Source: Selenomonadaceae bacterium UBA3796 | Lineage (GTDB): Bacteria > Bacillota > Negativicutes > Selenomonadales > Selenomonadaceae | Direction of reading: 5' to 3' | DNA: 7,715 nt | Assembly: GCA_002369175.1 (NCBI GenBank) | Contig: DFES01000090.1 | Location: forward strand, 1-7,715 | Shown here: in pieces, positions 1 to 6,019 of the stretch | Layout of the letters: every line of letters begins with the position of its first letter | How positions within the stretch are numbered: position 1 is the stretch's first letter | Program-made: the position numbers and the translations under genes | Notes under the pieces: generated by a model | Seen by the model: the letters and a program-made list of their open reading frames with translations, nothing else | The model's database searches: none | Told to the model about the DNA's origin: nothing

Positions 1-1163
1 TCTTCCGTCACGCCTTTGTTGATGACGTCCCGAAGCCGCTGTGTTCCCGCCTCCGGCGCAAACGTCAGCCCGCTTTTTCTGACCTGCTGCATGCGATGAG
101 CCAACTCTATGGAAAAGCTGTCAATGCGGAGGGACGGAAGGGAGAAACTGATTTTCTCCTGACGAAATTCCTCCATGAGATCATCCACCAAGCGGGGCAA
201 ACAGGAATAGTCTGCCGAAGAAAGGGAAGTCAGGGACATCTCGTCATAACCTGCAGCGTCCGCCAGTCCCCTGGCCATGCGCTTCAAATGTTCTTCGCTC
301 CGCTCCCTTGCAGGTCTGTACCAGATCCCCGCCTGGCAGAACCGGCAGCCCCTGGAACAACCCCGAAAGAGTTCCAGCATAATGCGATTGTGGACAATGT
401 CCATATAGGGCACCAGGGGATGTTCCACGGAAATAACCGCATCCATGTCCCTGATCACCCGTTTGTATATGACAGGCTTCGCCGCCTCATGCAGAAGCCT
501 CCACGCTCGGAACCTCCCCTTTTCGTCGTATTGGGGTTCATAAAAGGAGGGCACATAGATGCCATCTACCTCCAGCAGACGGGAAAGGAAGCCCTTCCTT
601 CCGCCGGGAGAGCCCTCCCCCTTCCATGCCAGGAATACATCCACAACCTCCCCCAAAACTTCCTCGCCCTCACCGATGACGAAGAAATCAAAGAATTCTG
701 CCATAGGCTCCACATTGGAAACGCAAGGGCCTCCTCCCAGAATGAAGGGCATGTCCTCGCCACGCTCCTCCGCCCGTAGAGGAATCCCCGCCAGTTCCAG
801 GAGGTTCAGCACGTTGGAATAGATCATCTCGTACTGCAAAGAAAATCCCCAAAAATCAAATTCTGCCAAGGGATGACGAGACTCCAGGGAAAACAGGGGA
901 ATCTGCCGCTCGCGCATGAGAGCCTCCATGTCCGTCCATGGAGCGTAAACCCTTTCTGCTGCCGTATCCTCGCGACGATTGAGTATCTCATAAAGAATGG
1001 CAAGCCCCAGATTTGACATGCCGACCTCATAGACATCCGGCAGGCAGAGAGCGAACGTGCAGCCCACCCCGCTCCAATCCTTGTGCACTGCATTCCATTC
1101 ACCGCCCGTGTACCGCGTCGGTTTCGTCACCGACTGCAGGATCTCAGGTGGAAGTTTTATCAT
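1..1163 (-). CDS. B12-binding-type radical SAM protein (TIGR03960-like), N-terminal part, function unknown
   Basis: This gene is truncated by the left window edge: 387 codons plus two bases are present and the C-terminus is missing. The start is ATG at 1163, preceded by GAAGGGG (1179-1173) at a 9-base spacing and 22 bases after the rodA stop. The N-terminal half (about residues 1-260) reads like the degenerate cobalamin-binding-like domain of this family. It includes TRYTGGEWNAV near residue 20, LCLPDVYEVGMSNLG, and GGGPC at 143-147 followed by a VIGEGEE segment. The radical SAM core then begins with the Cys triad C-SRG-C-RF-C at C269, C273 and C276, the expected ligands of a 4Fe-4S cluster that cleaves S-adenosylmethionine. 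The window ends in LTFAPEAGTQRLRDVINKG, a segment typical of the family. From memory, members are about 600 residues and often lie next to rodA or upstream of a DUF2344 gene and the rplU-rpmA region. No substrate is established to my knowledge. Family call fairly sure; function unknown. Confidence 0.88.
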   Translation of the reverse strand, partial: MIKLPPEILQSVTKPTRYTGGEWNAVHKDWSGVGCTFALCLPDVYEVGMSNLGLAILYEILNRREDTAAERVYAPWTDMEALMRERQIPLFSLESRHPLAEFDFWGFSLQYEMIYSNVLNLLELAGIPLRAEERGEDMPFILGGGPCVSNVEPMAEFFDFFVIGEGEEVLGEVVDVFLAWKGEGSPGGRKGFLSRLLEVDGIYVPSFYEPQYDEKGRFRAWRLLHEAAKPVIYKRVIRDMDAVISVEHPLVPYMDIVHNRIMLELFRGCSRGCRFCQAGIWYRPARERSEEHLKRMARGLADAAGYDEMSLTSLSSADYSCLPRLVDDLMEEFRQEKISFSLPSLRIDSFSIELAHRMQQVRKSGLTFAPEAGTQRLRDVINKGVTE

Positions 1164-1185
1164 AAACTGCAACCCCTTCAAATTC

Positions 1186-2289
1186 TCAGAACAACAGCTT
1201 CTGTTTTCGCAGGTGGATATTCAGAAGCACGGCAACGGCCAGTATATTCGTCGTCAAGGAGCTGACGCCATAGCTCATGAAGGGAAGCGGGATCCCCGTG
1301 ACCGGCATGATGCCCATGGTCATGCCCACATTGACGAGAACATGGAAGGCAAGCATGGAGGTAATTCCCGTGGCGAGCAGCCTTCCGAATATGTCGCTGG
1401 CATCCTTGGCTATCTGTACGCCCCGCCAGAGGACGATGAGATAGAGAAGGAGCAAGACCGCCGCGCCGATAAACCCCAGTTCCTCCCCCACCACGGCAAA
1501 AATGAAATCCGTGTGGTTTTCCGGCAGGAAGTTGAGCTGGCTCTGCGTTCCCTCGAACAATCCCTTGCCGAAAAGCATGCCGGAGCCGATGGCAATCTTT
1601 GACTGGATGATATGATATCCCGACCCCAGAGGATCCACATTGGGATCGATGAACACCATGATGCGCATCTTCTGGTAATCCTTGAGAAAATGCCAGAGAA
1701 CCGGGAGACAGGCAATCCCCGCAGCAAAAATGCCGCACAAAAGGCGCAGCCGGATGCCGCAGACGAAAATCATGCCGAAGAAAATCGCCAGAAACACCAG
1801 CGAAGTTCCCAGATCCGGCTGCTTCAGCACGAGCAGGAAAGGGACTCCCACATATGCCGCAATGGGCAGAAGATCGTGGACGGTATTGATTCTTCCGACC
1901 CGTCCTTCCAGCATCGCTGCCAGAGATGCAACCATGATGAGTTTTGAAAACTCCGATGGCTGGATGTTGATGGGACCGATGGAAATCCACCTCTGCGCCC
2001 CCAACGCAGAATGCCCCACCAGCATGACCGCCAAAAGCATAATGAGATTGAATACATAGAGTCTGGTTCCATAGCCCTGAAGTATTTTGTAATCAAAGTT
2101 CATGAGGAAAATCGCGAGGGCTACATCAATGATCGCGAAAATCCCCTGTCTCTGAACAAACCAGTAATGTTCCCGACCGGGCGCATTGATATGGGTTGCA
2201 CTGCCGATGATGACAAGACTCATGACCACAATGCCCGCAGTGGCTATGATCAGGGCGAAATCCATCCGCCGAAATATACGTTTCGTCAT
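1186..2289 (-). CDS. rodA: RodA, SEDS-family peptidoglycan glycosyltransferase of the elongasome
   Basis: This 367-residue integral membrane protein should polymerise lipid II into glycan strands during lateral wall growth, paired with the transpeptidase PBP2 (mrdA, in this locus). SEDS landmarks are visible in order: GAQRWI at 97-102, QPSEFSK at 110-116, KQPDLGTS at 156-163, HTDFIFAVVGEELG from 259, and GIPLPFMSYG at 332-341. D261 in the HTDF motif aligns with the Asp known to be essential for RodA polymerase activity. About ten hydrophobic segments fit the family topology, and the length is normal. An in-frame TAA lies only seven bases upstream, so ATG at 2289 is the earliest possible start; Met9 is an alternative without a good ribosome-binding site. 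RodA and FtsW are paralogues. The elongation-gene context and the short tails favour RodA. A probable terminator precedes the gene, so its expression may be set by read-through from minE. Confidence 0.95.
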   Translation of the reverse strand: MTKRIFRRMDFALIIATAGIVVMSLVIIGSATHINAPGREHYWFVQRQGIFAIIDVALAIFLMNFDYKILQGYGTRLYVFNLIMLLAVMLVGHSALGAQRWISIGPINIQPSEFSKLIMVASLAAMLEGRVGRINTVHDLLPIAAYVGVPFLLVLKQPDLGTSLVFLAIFFGMIFVCGIRLRLLCGIFAAGIACLPVLWHFLKDYQKMRIMVFIDPNVDPLGSGYHIIQSKIAIGSGMLFGKGLFEGTQSQLNFLPENHTDFIFAVVGEELGFIGAAVLLLLYLIVLWRGVQIAKDASDIFGRLLATGITSMLAFHVLVNVGMTMGIMPVTGIPLPFMSYGVSSLTTNILAVAVLLNIHLRKQKLLF

Positions 2290-2291
2290 AA

Positions 2292-2303
2292 CTCCTTACC
2301 TTA
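2292..2303 (-). promoter_or_regulatory. rodA ribosome-binding region with duplicated TAAGG
   Basis: The coding strand reads TAAGGTAAGGAG directly before the rodA ATG. The downstream copy (AAGGAG) leaves only two bases before the start codon, which is too close for normal Shine-Dalgarno use. The upstream TAAGG (2303-2299) leaves nine bases, which is workable. Either the upstream copy is functional or initiation here is weak. That use is inferred; the sequence itself is read directly. Confidence 0.5.
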
Positions 2304-2320
2304 CCCTCATCCCTTTACAT

Positions 2321-2348
2321 AAAAAGCTGACGCGCCTGCGTCAGCTTT
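2321..2348 (-). terminator. Intrinsic terminator or attenuator hairpin between minE and rodA
   Basis: On the coding strand, AAAGCTGACGC (2348-2338), a four-base AGGC loop and GCGTCAGCTTT (2333-2323) form a perfect 11-bp stem. It runs into a T-run at 2325-2321 that overlaps the base of the stem. The stem ends 22 bases after the minE stop and the hairpin lies 31 bases before the rodA ATG. On the opposite strand the stem is followed only by TTTCTC, so the signal is oriented with the operon. The five-base T-run is short, which fits partial termination that lowers rodA and radical SAM transcripts relative to minCDE. Whether it terminates in the cell is inference. Confidence 0.72.
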
Positions 2349-2371
2349 CTCAAAGAAGCTGTCCTGCCTCC

Positions 2372-2632
2372 TCAATGCTTCATCTTGCTGACGGGGATAT
2401 TGGCAACAAGCGCCACAGAGTCATCGTCATTGGCAAGAGAAATTTCCATATCGTGTTTGTTGATTACCATGTATTTGGAAATGACCTGAATAATATCATT
2501 CTTTAGATGTTCCATAAGCTCCGGCGAAAGATTCGCCCTGTCATGAATGAGGACAACCTTCAAACGGTCGCGGGCAATCTCGCGGGAGGATTTCTTCTCC
2601 TTGCCGAATATCTTCATAAGTGCTTCCAGCAT
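2372..2632 (-). CDS. minE: MinE, topological specificity factor of the Min system
   Basis: This 86-residue protein, close to the usual 80-90, binds membrane-bound MinD, displaces MinC and stimulates MinD ATPase, which drives pole-to-pole oscillation or polar gradients. The N-terminal amphipathic stretch LEALMKIFG (2-10) fits the membrane-targeting sequence. Residues about 13-31 (SREIARDRLKVVLIHDR) match the anti-MinCD contact helix/strand, including the RDRLKVV core seen as ERLQIIV in E. coli. Residues about 32-86 (HLKNDIIQVISKYM, then the strands) form the dimerisation and topological specificity domain. The ATG at 2632 follows AAGGGGG (2646-2640) with seven bases between; that Shine-Dalgarno overlaps the minD stop codon, so translation is probably coupled to minD. 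The stop codon is followed immediately by AGGAGG and then the hairpin before rodA. The identification is secure. Confidence 0.96.
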   Translation of the reverse strand: MLEALMKIFGKEKKSSREIARDRLKVVLIHDRANLSPELMEHLKNDIIQVISKYMVINKHDMEISLANDDDSVALVANIPVSKMKH

Positions 2633-2644
2633 TCAAGCGCCCCC

Positions 2645-3433
2645 TTACATGCCAAGCAGTTTCTTGAGCCTCTGCAAGAATGAATCCTTCGGGAAATCCA
2701 TAAAGGGAATCTCCTCCCCGCAGATGCGTCCGACAATGTTGCGATAAGCCTGCCCTGCCACAGAGTCCTCCAGCGTGATGACCGGTTCGCCACGGTTCGT
2801 GGAAGTGACGACCTTTTCATCATCCGGCACCTGGCCGATGCAGTCAATGGAAAGGATGTCATTGATATCATTCATGTCGAGCATGTCGCCCTTCTCCACC
2901 ATCTGAGGACGAATCCGGTTGACAACAAGCTTGATGCTTTCCTTGTCCGCACGGTTCAGTTCCCCGATGATCTTATCCGCATCGCGCACAGCGGAAATCT
3001 CCGGCATGGTTACGACAATGGCGCAGTCAGCCCCCGCTATGGCTGTCTTGAAACCCTGCTCTATTCCGGCGGGACAGTCAATGAGAATATAATCGTATTC
3101 CTTCCGAAGCTCCTGGCAGAGCCTTACCAGCTGCTCCGGATTTACGGACGACTTGTCCTTGACCTGGGAGGTGGGCAAAAGGAACAGATTATCGTATTTC
3201 TTGTGGCGCACCAGCGCTTTCTTGTAGGGAACACGTCCCTCCGTTACATCAATGAGATCGTACATGATGCGGTTCTCAAGCCCCAGAAGCAAGTCAAGAT
3301 TTCTAAGCCCCGTATCCGTGTCCACAAGAACCACTCTCTTGCCCCTCATTGCGAGACCGACTCCAAGATTTGCCGTCGTCGTGGTCTTGCCGACACCGCC
3401 CTTCCCCGAAGTAATCACAATGACTTCGCTCAT
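2645..3433 (-). CDS. minD: MinD, septum-site-determining ATPase
   Basis: MinD is a ParA/MinD-type P-loop ATPase that dimerises on ATP, binds the membrane and recruits MinC; MinE triggers hydrolysis. All 262 residues of a normal-length protein are present. The deviant Walker A, KGGVGKTT, spans 11-18, with signature Lys11 and P-loop Lys16. Switch I is DTDTGLRNLD at 38-47. Walker B/switch II is YILIDCPAGIE at 115-125 with D119. The C-terminal FLQRLKKLLGM (252-262) is a basic-hydrophobic amphipathic helix that fits the membrane-targeting sequence. The start at 3433 is preceded by AGGTAGGA (3450-3443) at nine bases, which includes the minC stop. It lies between minC (11-base gap) and minE (12-base gap), a compact co-translated trio. 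No anomaly is seen. Confidence 0.97.
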   Translation of the reverse strand: MSEVIVITSGKGGVGKTTTTANLGVGLAMRGKRVVLVDTDTGLRNLDLLLGLENRIMYDLIDVTEGRVPYKKALVRHKKYDNLFLLPTSQVKDKSSVNPEQLVRLCQELRKEYDYILIDCPAGIEQGFKTAIAGADCAIVVTMPEISAVRDADKIIGELNRADKESIKLVVNRIRPQMVEKGDMLDMNDINDILSIDCIGQVPDDEKVVTSTNRGEPVITLEDSVAGQAYRNIVGRICGEEIPFMDFPKDSFLQRLKKLLGM

Positions 3434-3444
3434 AAGATAACATC

Positions 3445-4077
3445 CTACCTTTCTATCGGTTCAATAACGATCTGTCCGTCCTTTATGGAAGCGCGCTCCG
3501 CTTTCTCCGTCTTCTCCATCTCGTCAGGGGAGCGGGCAATGAGATTTGCAATGCGTATCTGCATGGGCATGAGATGATCAGCGATGACAAAGGCCTTGGA
3601 ATTCCCGTAGGCTCCCGCATGAACCATGCCGCGGCACGTCCCTCTGATATCAATGCTGCCCCCTGCAATGATCTGCGCACCGGGATTCACATTGCCGCAC
3701 ACCAAAACCGAACTCTTGGTTCTTATCTCCTGACCGCCCCGCAGGGTACGGTTCACCACAACCATCTGCTGGGCATCCTCTTCCGATGCAGTCCTGTCAG
3801 GATTCGGCTGTTCCCGGGTCTTCTGCACCGCAGCCAGCGGATCTGTCGTGCGGAACAATACGCCATACCGGGAAAAAAGGCGCTTGAGCCTGGCCTGATC
3901 ATCCTTCCGTAGGGCATCCGGCGCAATCTGGATCACCGTGCCACGCGTAAAGAATCCTGAACCTGATTCCAGCTTTTCGCGGATATCCTGTTCAATCGTA
4001 TCAAAATCAAATCCCTGGGTAAAACTCAACAGCAACCCGGTTTTCGTACCCTTTATTTTTACGATCTCATCGTTCAT
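3445..4077 (-). CDS. minC: MinC, FtsZ-assembly inhibitor
   Basis: MinC is recruited to the membrane by MinD and blocks FtsZ polymerisation away from midcell. The 210-residue protein has the usual two-part layout. The N-terminal inhibitory domain covers about residues 1-85 (VKIKGTKTGLLLSF at the start, RGTVIQIAPDAL in the middle). A charged linker of about 85-105 rich in E, Q, P and D follows. The C-terminal right-handed beta-helix covers about 106-185, with RTLRGGQEI, GNVNPGAQIIAGGSIDIRG and HAGAYG. That domain dimerises and binds MinD. The RSGQ motif that contacts MinD in E. coli reads RGGQ here (113-116). An upstream in-frame ATG at 4143 would add 22 residues (MAAVVCRWSFRHG...) unlike MinC and lacks a good ribosome-binding site. 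ATG at 4077 begins at MNDEIVKIKG, has AAGGGATGGAG upstream, and gives a normal family N-terminus, so I chose it. Confidence 0.93.
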   Translation of the reverse strand: MNDEIVKIKGTKTGLLLSFTQGFDFDTIEQDIREKLESGSGFFTRGTVIQIAPDALRKDDQARLKRLFSRYGVLFRTTDPLAAVQKTREQPNPDRTASEEDAQQMVVVNRTLRGGQEIRTKSSVLVCGNVNPGAQIIAGGSIDIRGTCRGMVHAGAYGNSKAFVIADHLMPMQIRIANLIARSPDEMEKTEKAERASIKDGQIVIEPIER

Positions 4078-4195
4078 GTTACTATCTGCTCCATCCCTTA
4101 CTAGGCCGTGTCGAAAACTCCACCGGCACACTACAGCGGCCATGCTTCAACACGCCATACAGAAAATTGATTGTTCCTCCGCCGGAGGCAAAATC
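4078..4195 (-). other. 118-base gap between mrdA and minC with a short GC-rich palindrome
   Basis: This is the longest non-coding stretch in the window. It contains CCTCC-GGC-GGAGG on the coding strand (4188-4176), a 5-bp stem with a 3-base loop, starting 7 bases after the mrdA stop. What follows is AACAATCAATTTTCTG, without an immediate T-run, so it is a poor intrinsic terminator; it may be an mRNA stabiliser or processing site. I looked for sigma-A-like -35/-10 pairs driving minC and found none convincing. The rest shows nothing I recognise apart from the minC ribosome-binding site. Confidence 0.4.
4089..4099 (-). promoter_or_regulatory. Ribosome-binding site supporting the minC start at 4077
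   Basis: AAGGGATGGAG on the coding strand ends 11 bases before the ATG at 4077. The spacing is slightly long, but it is the only purine-rich site near either candidate start, and it favours 4077 over the longer reading from 4143. Confidence 0.55.
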
Positions 4196-5989
4196 TCACG
4201 GTTTCCCCGCTCCCGCAGGGGACGCCGGCTGATTGAGCCCGAAGGCGGCTTCCAGTATCTTGCGGCCGATGGGCACTGCAGACGCTGCCCCATAGCCTCC
4301 CTGCTCGACAACCACTGCCACCACAACCGTGGGATAGGAGAAGGGTCCATAGGCGACAAACCATCCATGATCTCTGCCGTGGGGATTCTCTGCTGTCCCC
4401 GTCTTGCCTGCAATCTCAATGGGAAAGCCCTGAAAGCTGCGAGCCGCAGTACCGTAAGTCGTCACCTCATGGAGGCCTGTCTGCACCAGATGGATGACAT
4501 CAGGGGATACCTCCAGCTCCGAGAGAAGCTCCGGCGTGAATTCCTTGATGACCTTGCCATCCTGGGATACGATGCGGTTCACGAGATGGGGCTTATACCG
4601 TTTGCCATTGGCGGCAATCTCTCCCATGACCATGGCCGCCTGCAAGGGCGTCACAAGGTTAAATCCCTGTCCGATGGCCGCATCGAATGTCTCGGACAAA
4701 TACCAGTCATCCTCGTACACTTTTCTCTTATATGCCCTGTTTGCCACCAGGCCATCCGATTCATAGGGAAGATCTATGCCCGTCGTCTTTCCAAGACCGA
4801 ACATACGGGAATATCTTTCCAGCGCGTCAATGCCCAGACGATTTCCCATTTCGTAGAAATAAACATTGTCCGAATGAGCCATAGCCTCGACGAAATTCAG
4901 CCAGCCCAAAGCTTCGCCGTCAGCATTTCCCTTCGGGATAATCCAATGGTAACCGGAATCGAAGATCTTCTCATCCGGTGATACTCTGCCATCGGCAAGG
5001 GCTGCGGTTCCCGTCACGATCTTGAAGGTGGACCCCGGCGGGTACTCGCCGGTAATCGCCTTGTTGTCCATGGGATGATAGGGATTGTTGTTGATGGCAT
5101 TCCAATCCTTCGTGGAAATTCCGTGAGCGAAGAGATTGGGGTCAAAGGCCGGGCGGCTCACCATTGCCAGAACCTCCCCCGTCTGGGGATTCATGACCAC
5201 TGCCGCCGCAGCATGGGCATTGATCAGCGCCAGTTGGTCATCCACGGCTTTTTCCGCTGCTGTCTGGAGGTTCTTGTCAATGGTCAGATAGAGATCCGCT
5301 CCCGGAACCGGCTCCTTGATGCCCAGAACCTGAACGGGTTTTCCCGTCACATCCACCTCGACCTGTTCGCCGCCATTGACGCCCCGGATGTCCTTGTCGT
5401 AAACCTTCTCAAGGCCGAATTTTCCTACGATATCGCCGGATTTATAGCCCTCATCCTTGCGCCGCTCCAACTCCTCATCACTGATTTCACTGACGTATCC
5501 AAAGGTGTGGGCAGCCTCCTGTTTCAGAATATAATTGCGGATTGGCTGCACCTCGATGACCACACCGGAATACAGCTTCTTCTGTTCCTCGATGATGGAG
5601 ACGATATCCGGCGTAACGTCCTGCTTGATGCGAATGGGGTCGAAACCGCTGTGAGCCTCGATCTTTTTATGGATATCCTCCACCGGAACGTGCAGGAGCG
5701 TAGACAGGCGGGAAACCACATCCTCAGAAACAGGCGCAGTAAGAGGCAAAAGCGACACGGTAAATCCCGGCCGATTTGTCACAAGAAGCTCCCCATTGCG
5801 GTCAAAGAAAGTTCCTCTCGGCGCCATGGACGGAATGATGCGGATGCGGTTGCCATCAGCAAGGCTCGCGTAATACTCGCCATCAATGACCTGCAGATAT
5901 CCTGCACGGGCCAGGAGAATGGCGATGACCATGACCACCATGATGCCCAGGGCTTTGACGCGCCCCTCGTATTCATCATTCTCAATCAA
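4196..5989 (-). CDS. mrdA: Penicillin-binding protein 2, elongasome transpeptidase
   Basis: This class B PBP cross-links glycan made by RodA during lateral wall synthesis and is the target of amdinocillin-type beta-lactams. The 597 residues fit the family. A single N-terminal membrane anchor spans about 11-30 with a short cytoplasmic tail. The dimerisation/pedestal domain holds APRGTFFDRNGELL (56-69) and GKFGLEKVYDKDIRG (189-203). The transpeptidase domain has all three catalytic motifs: STFK at 320-323 (nucleophile Ser320, Lys323), SDN at 373-375 and KTG at 529-531 within KTGTAE. The last dozen residues (QPASPAGAGKP) form a low-complexity tail. The start codon is TTG at 5989, supported by AGGGGAG six bases upstream; the next in-frame ATG is codon 17, inside the membrane anchor, so it cannot be the normal start. 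It follows mreD by 30 bases. PBP2 rather than PBP3/FtsI is indicated by the mreBCD context and motif spacing. Confidence 0.96.
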   Translation of the reverse strand: MIENDEYEGRVKALGIMVVMVIAILLARAGYLQVIDGEYYASLADGNRIRIIPSMAPRGTFFDRNGELLVTNRPGFTVSLLPLTAPVSEDVVSRLSTLLHVPVEDIHKKIEAHSGFDPIRIKQDVTPDIVSIIEEQKKLYSGVVIEVQPIRNYILKQEAAHTFGYVSEISDEELERRKDEGYKSGDIVGKFGLEKVYDKDIRGVNGGEQVEVDVTGKPVQVLGIKEPVPGADLYLTIDKNLQTAAEKAVDDQLALINAHAAAAVVMNPQTGEVLAMVSRPAFDPNLFAHGISTKDWNAINNNPYHPMDNKAITGEYPPGSTFKIVTGTAALADGRVSPDEKIFDSGYHWIIPKGNADGEALGWLNFVEAMAHSDNVYFYEMGNRLGIDALERYSRMFGLGKTTGIDLPYESDGLVANRAYKRKVYEDDWYLSETFDAAIGQGFNLVTPLQAAMVMGEIAANGKRYKPHLVNRIVSQDGKVIKEFTPELLSELEVSPDVIHLVQTGLHEVTTYGTAARSFQGFPIEIAGKTGTAENPHGRDHGWFVAYGPFSYPTVVVAVVVEQGGYGAASAVPIGRKILEAAFGLNQPASPAGAGKP

Positions 5990-5995
5990 GCGTAT

Positions 5996-6002
5996 CTCCC
6001 CT
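5996..6002 (-). promoter_or_regulatory. Strong Shine-Dalgarno that fixes the TTG start of mrdA
   Basis: AGGGGAG sits six bases before TTG at 5989-5987. Two nearby ATG triplets (in GAATGATGAA) are out of frame with PBP2, so this site decides a non-ATG start. Confidence 0.8.
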
Positions 6003-6019
6003 ATATCACCTTGATGCGA

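Noticed and set aside
96..779. 227-codon plus-strand open frame opposite the radical SAM gene
   Set aside because: The minus strand encodes a clear radical SAM protein with its Cys triad across the same bases; the plus frame has no family-like features.
1178..1990. 270-codon minus-strand frame overlapping rodA
   Set aside because: It lies within rodA in another frame and gives a His/Arg/Gly-rich product; RodA motifs are all in the other frame.
2321..2348. Plus-strand (reverse) use of the minE-rodA hairpin as a terminator
   Set aside because: On the plus strand the stem is followed only by TTTCTC and there is no plus-strand gene to terminate.
4078..4143. N-terminal extension of MinC from the ATG at 4143
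   Set aside because: The 22 extra residues do not resemble MinC, there is no good ribosome-binding site before 4143, and the internal Met at 4077 gives the normal family start.
4176..4188. Palindrome CCTCC-GCC-GGAGG as an intrinsic terminator after mrdA
   Set aside because: Only a 5-bp stem with no T-run directly after it on either strand; kept only as a note on the gap.
4078..4195. Sigma-A promoter for minC
   Set aside because: TTGAAG and TAGTAA-like boxes exist but not at a 16-18 base spacing with a matching partner, so I do not call a promoter.
3938..4981. 347-codon plus-strand open frame opposite minC and mrdA
   Set aside because: It runs antisense through the PBP2 catalytic domain and the minC start, shows no recognisable motif, and has no ribosome-binding site. 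Shadow frame.
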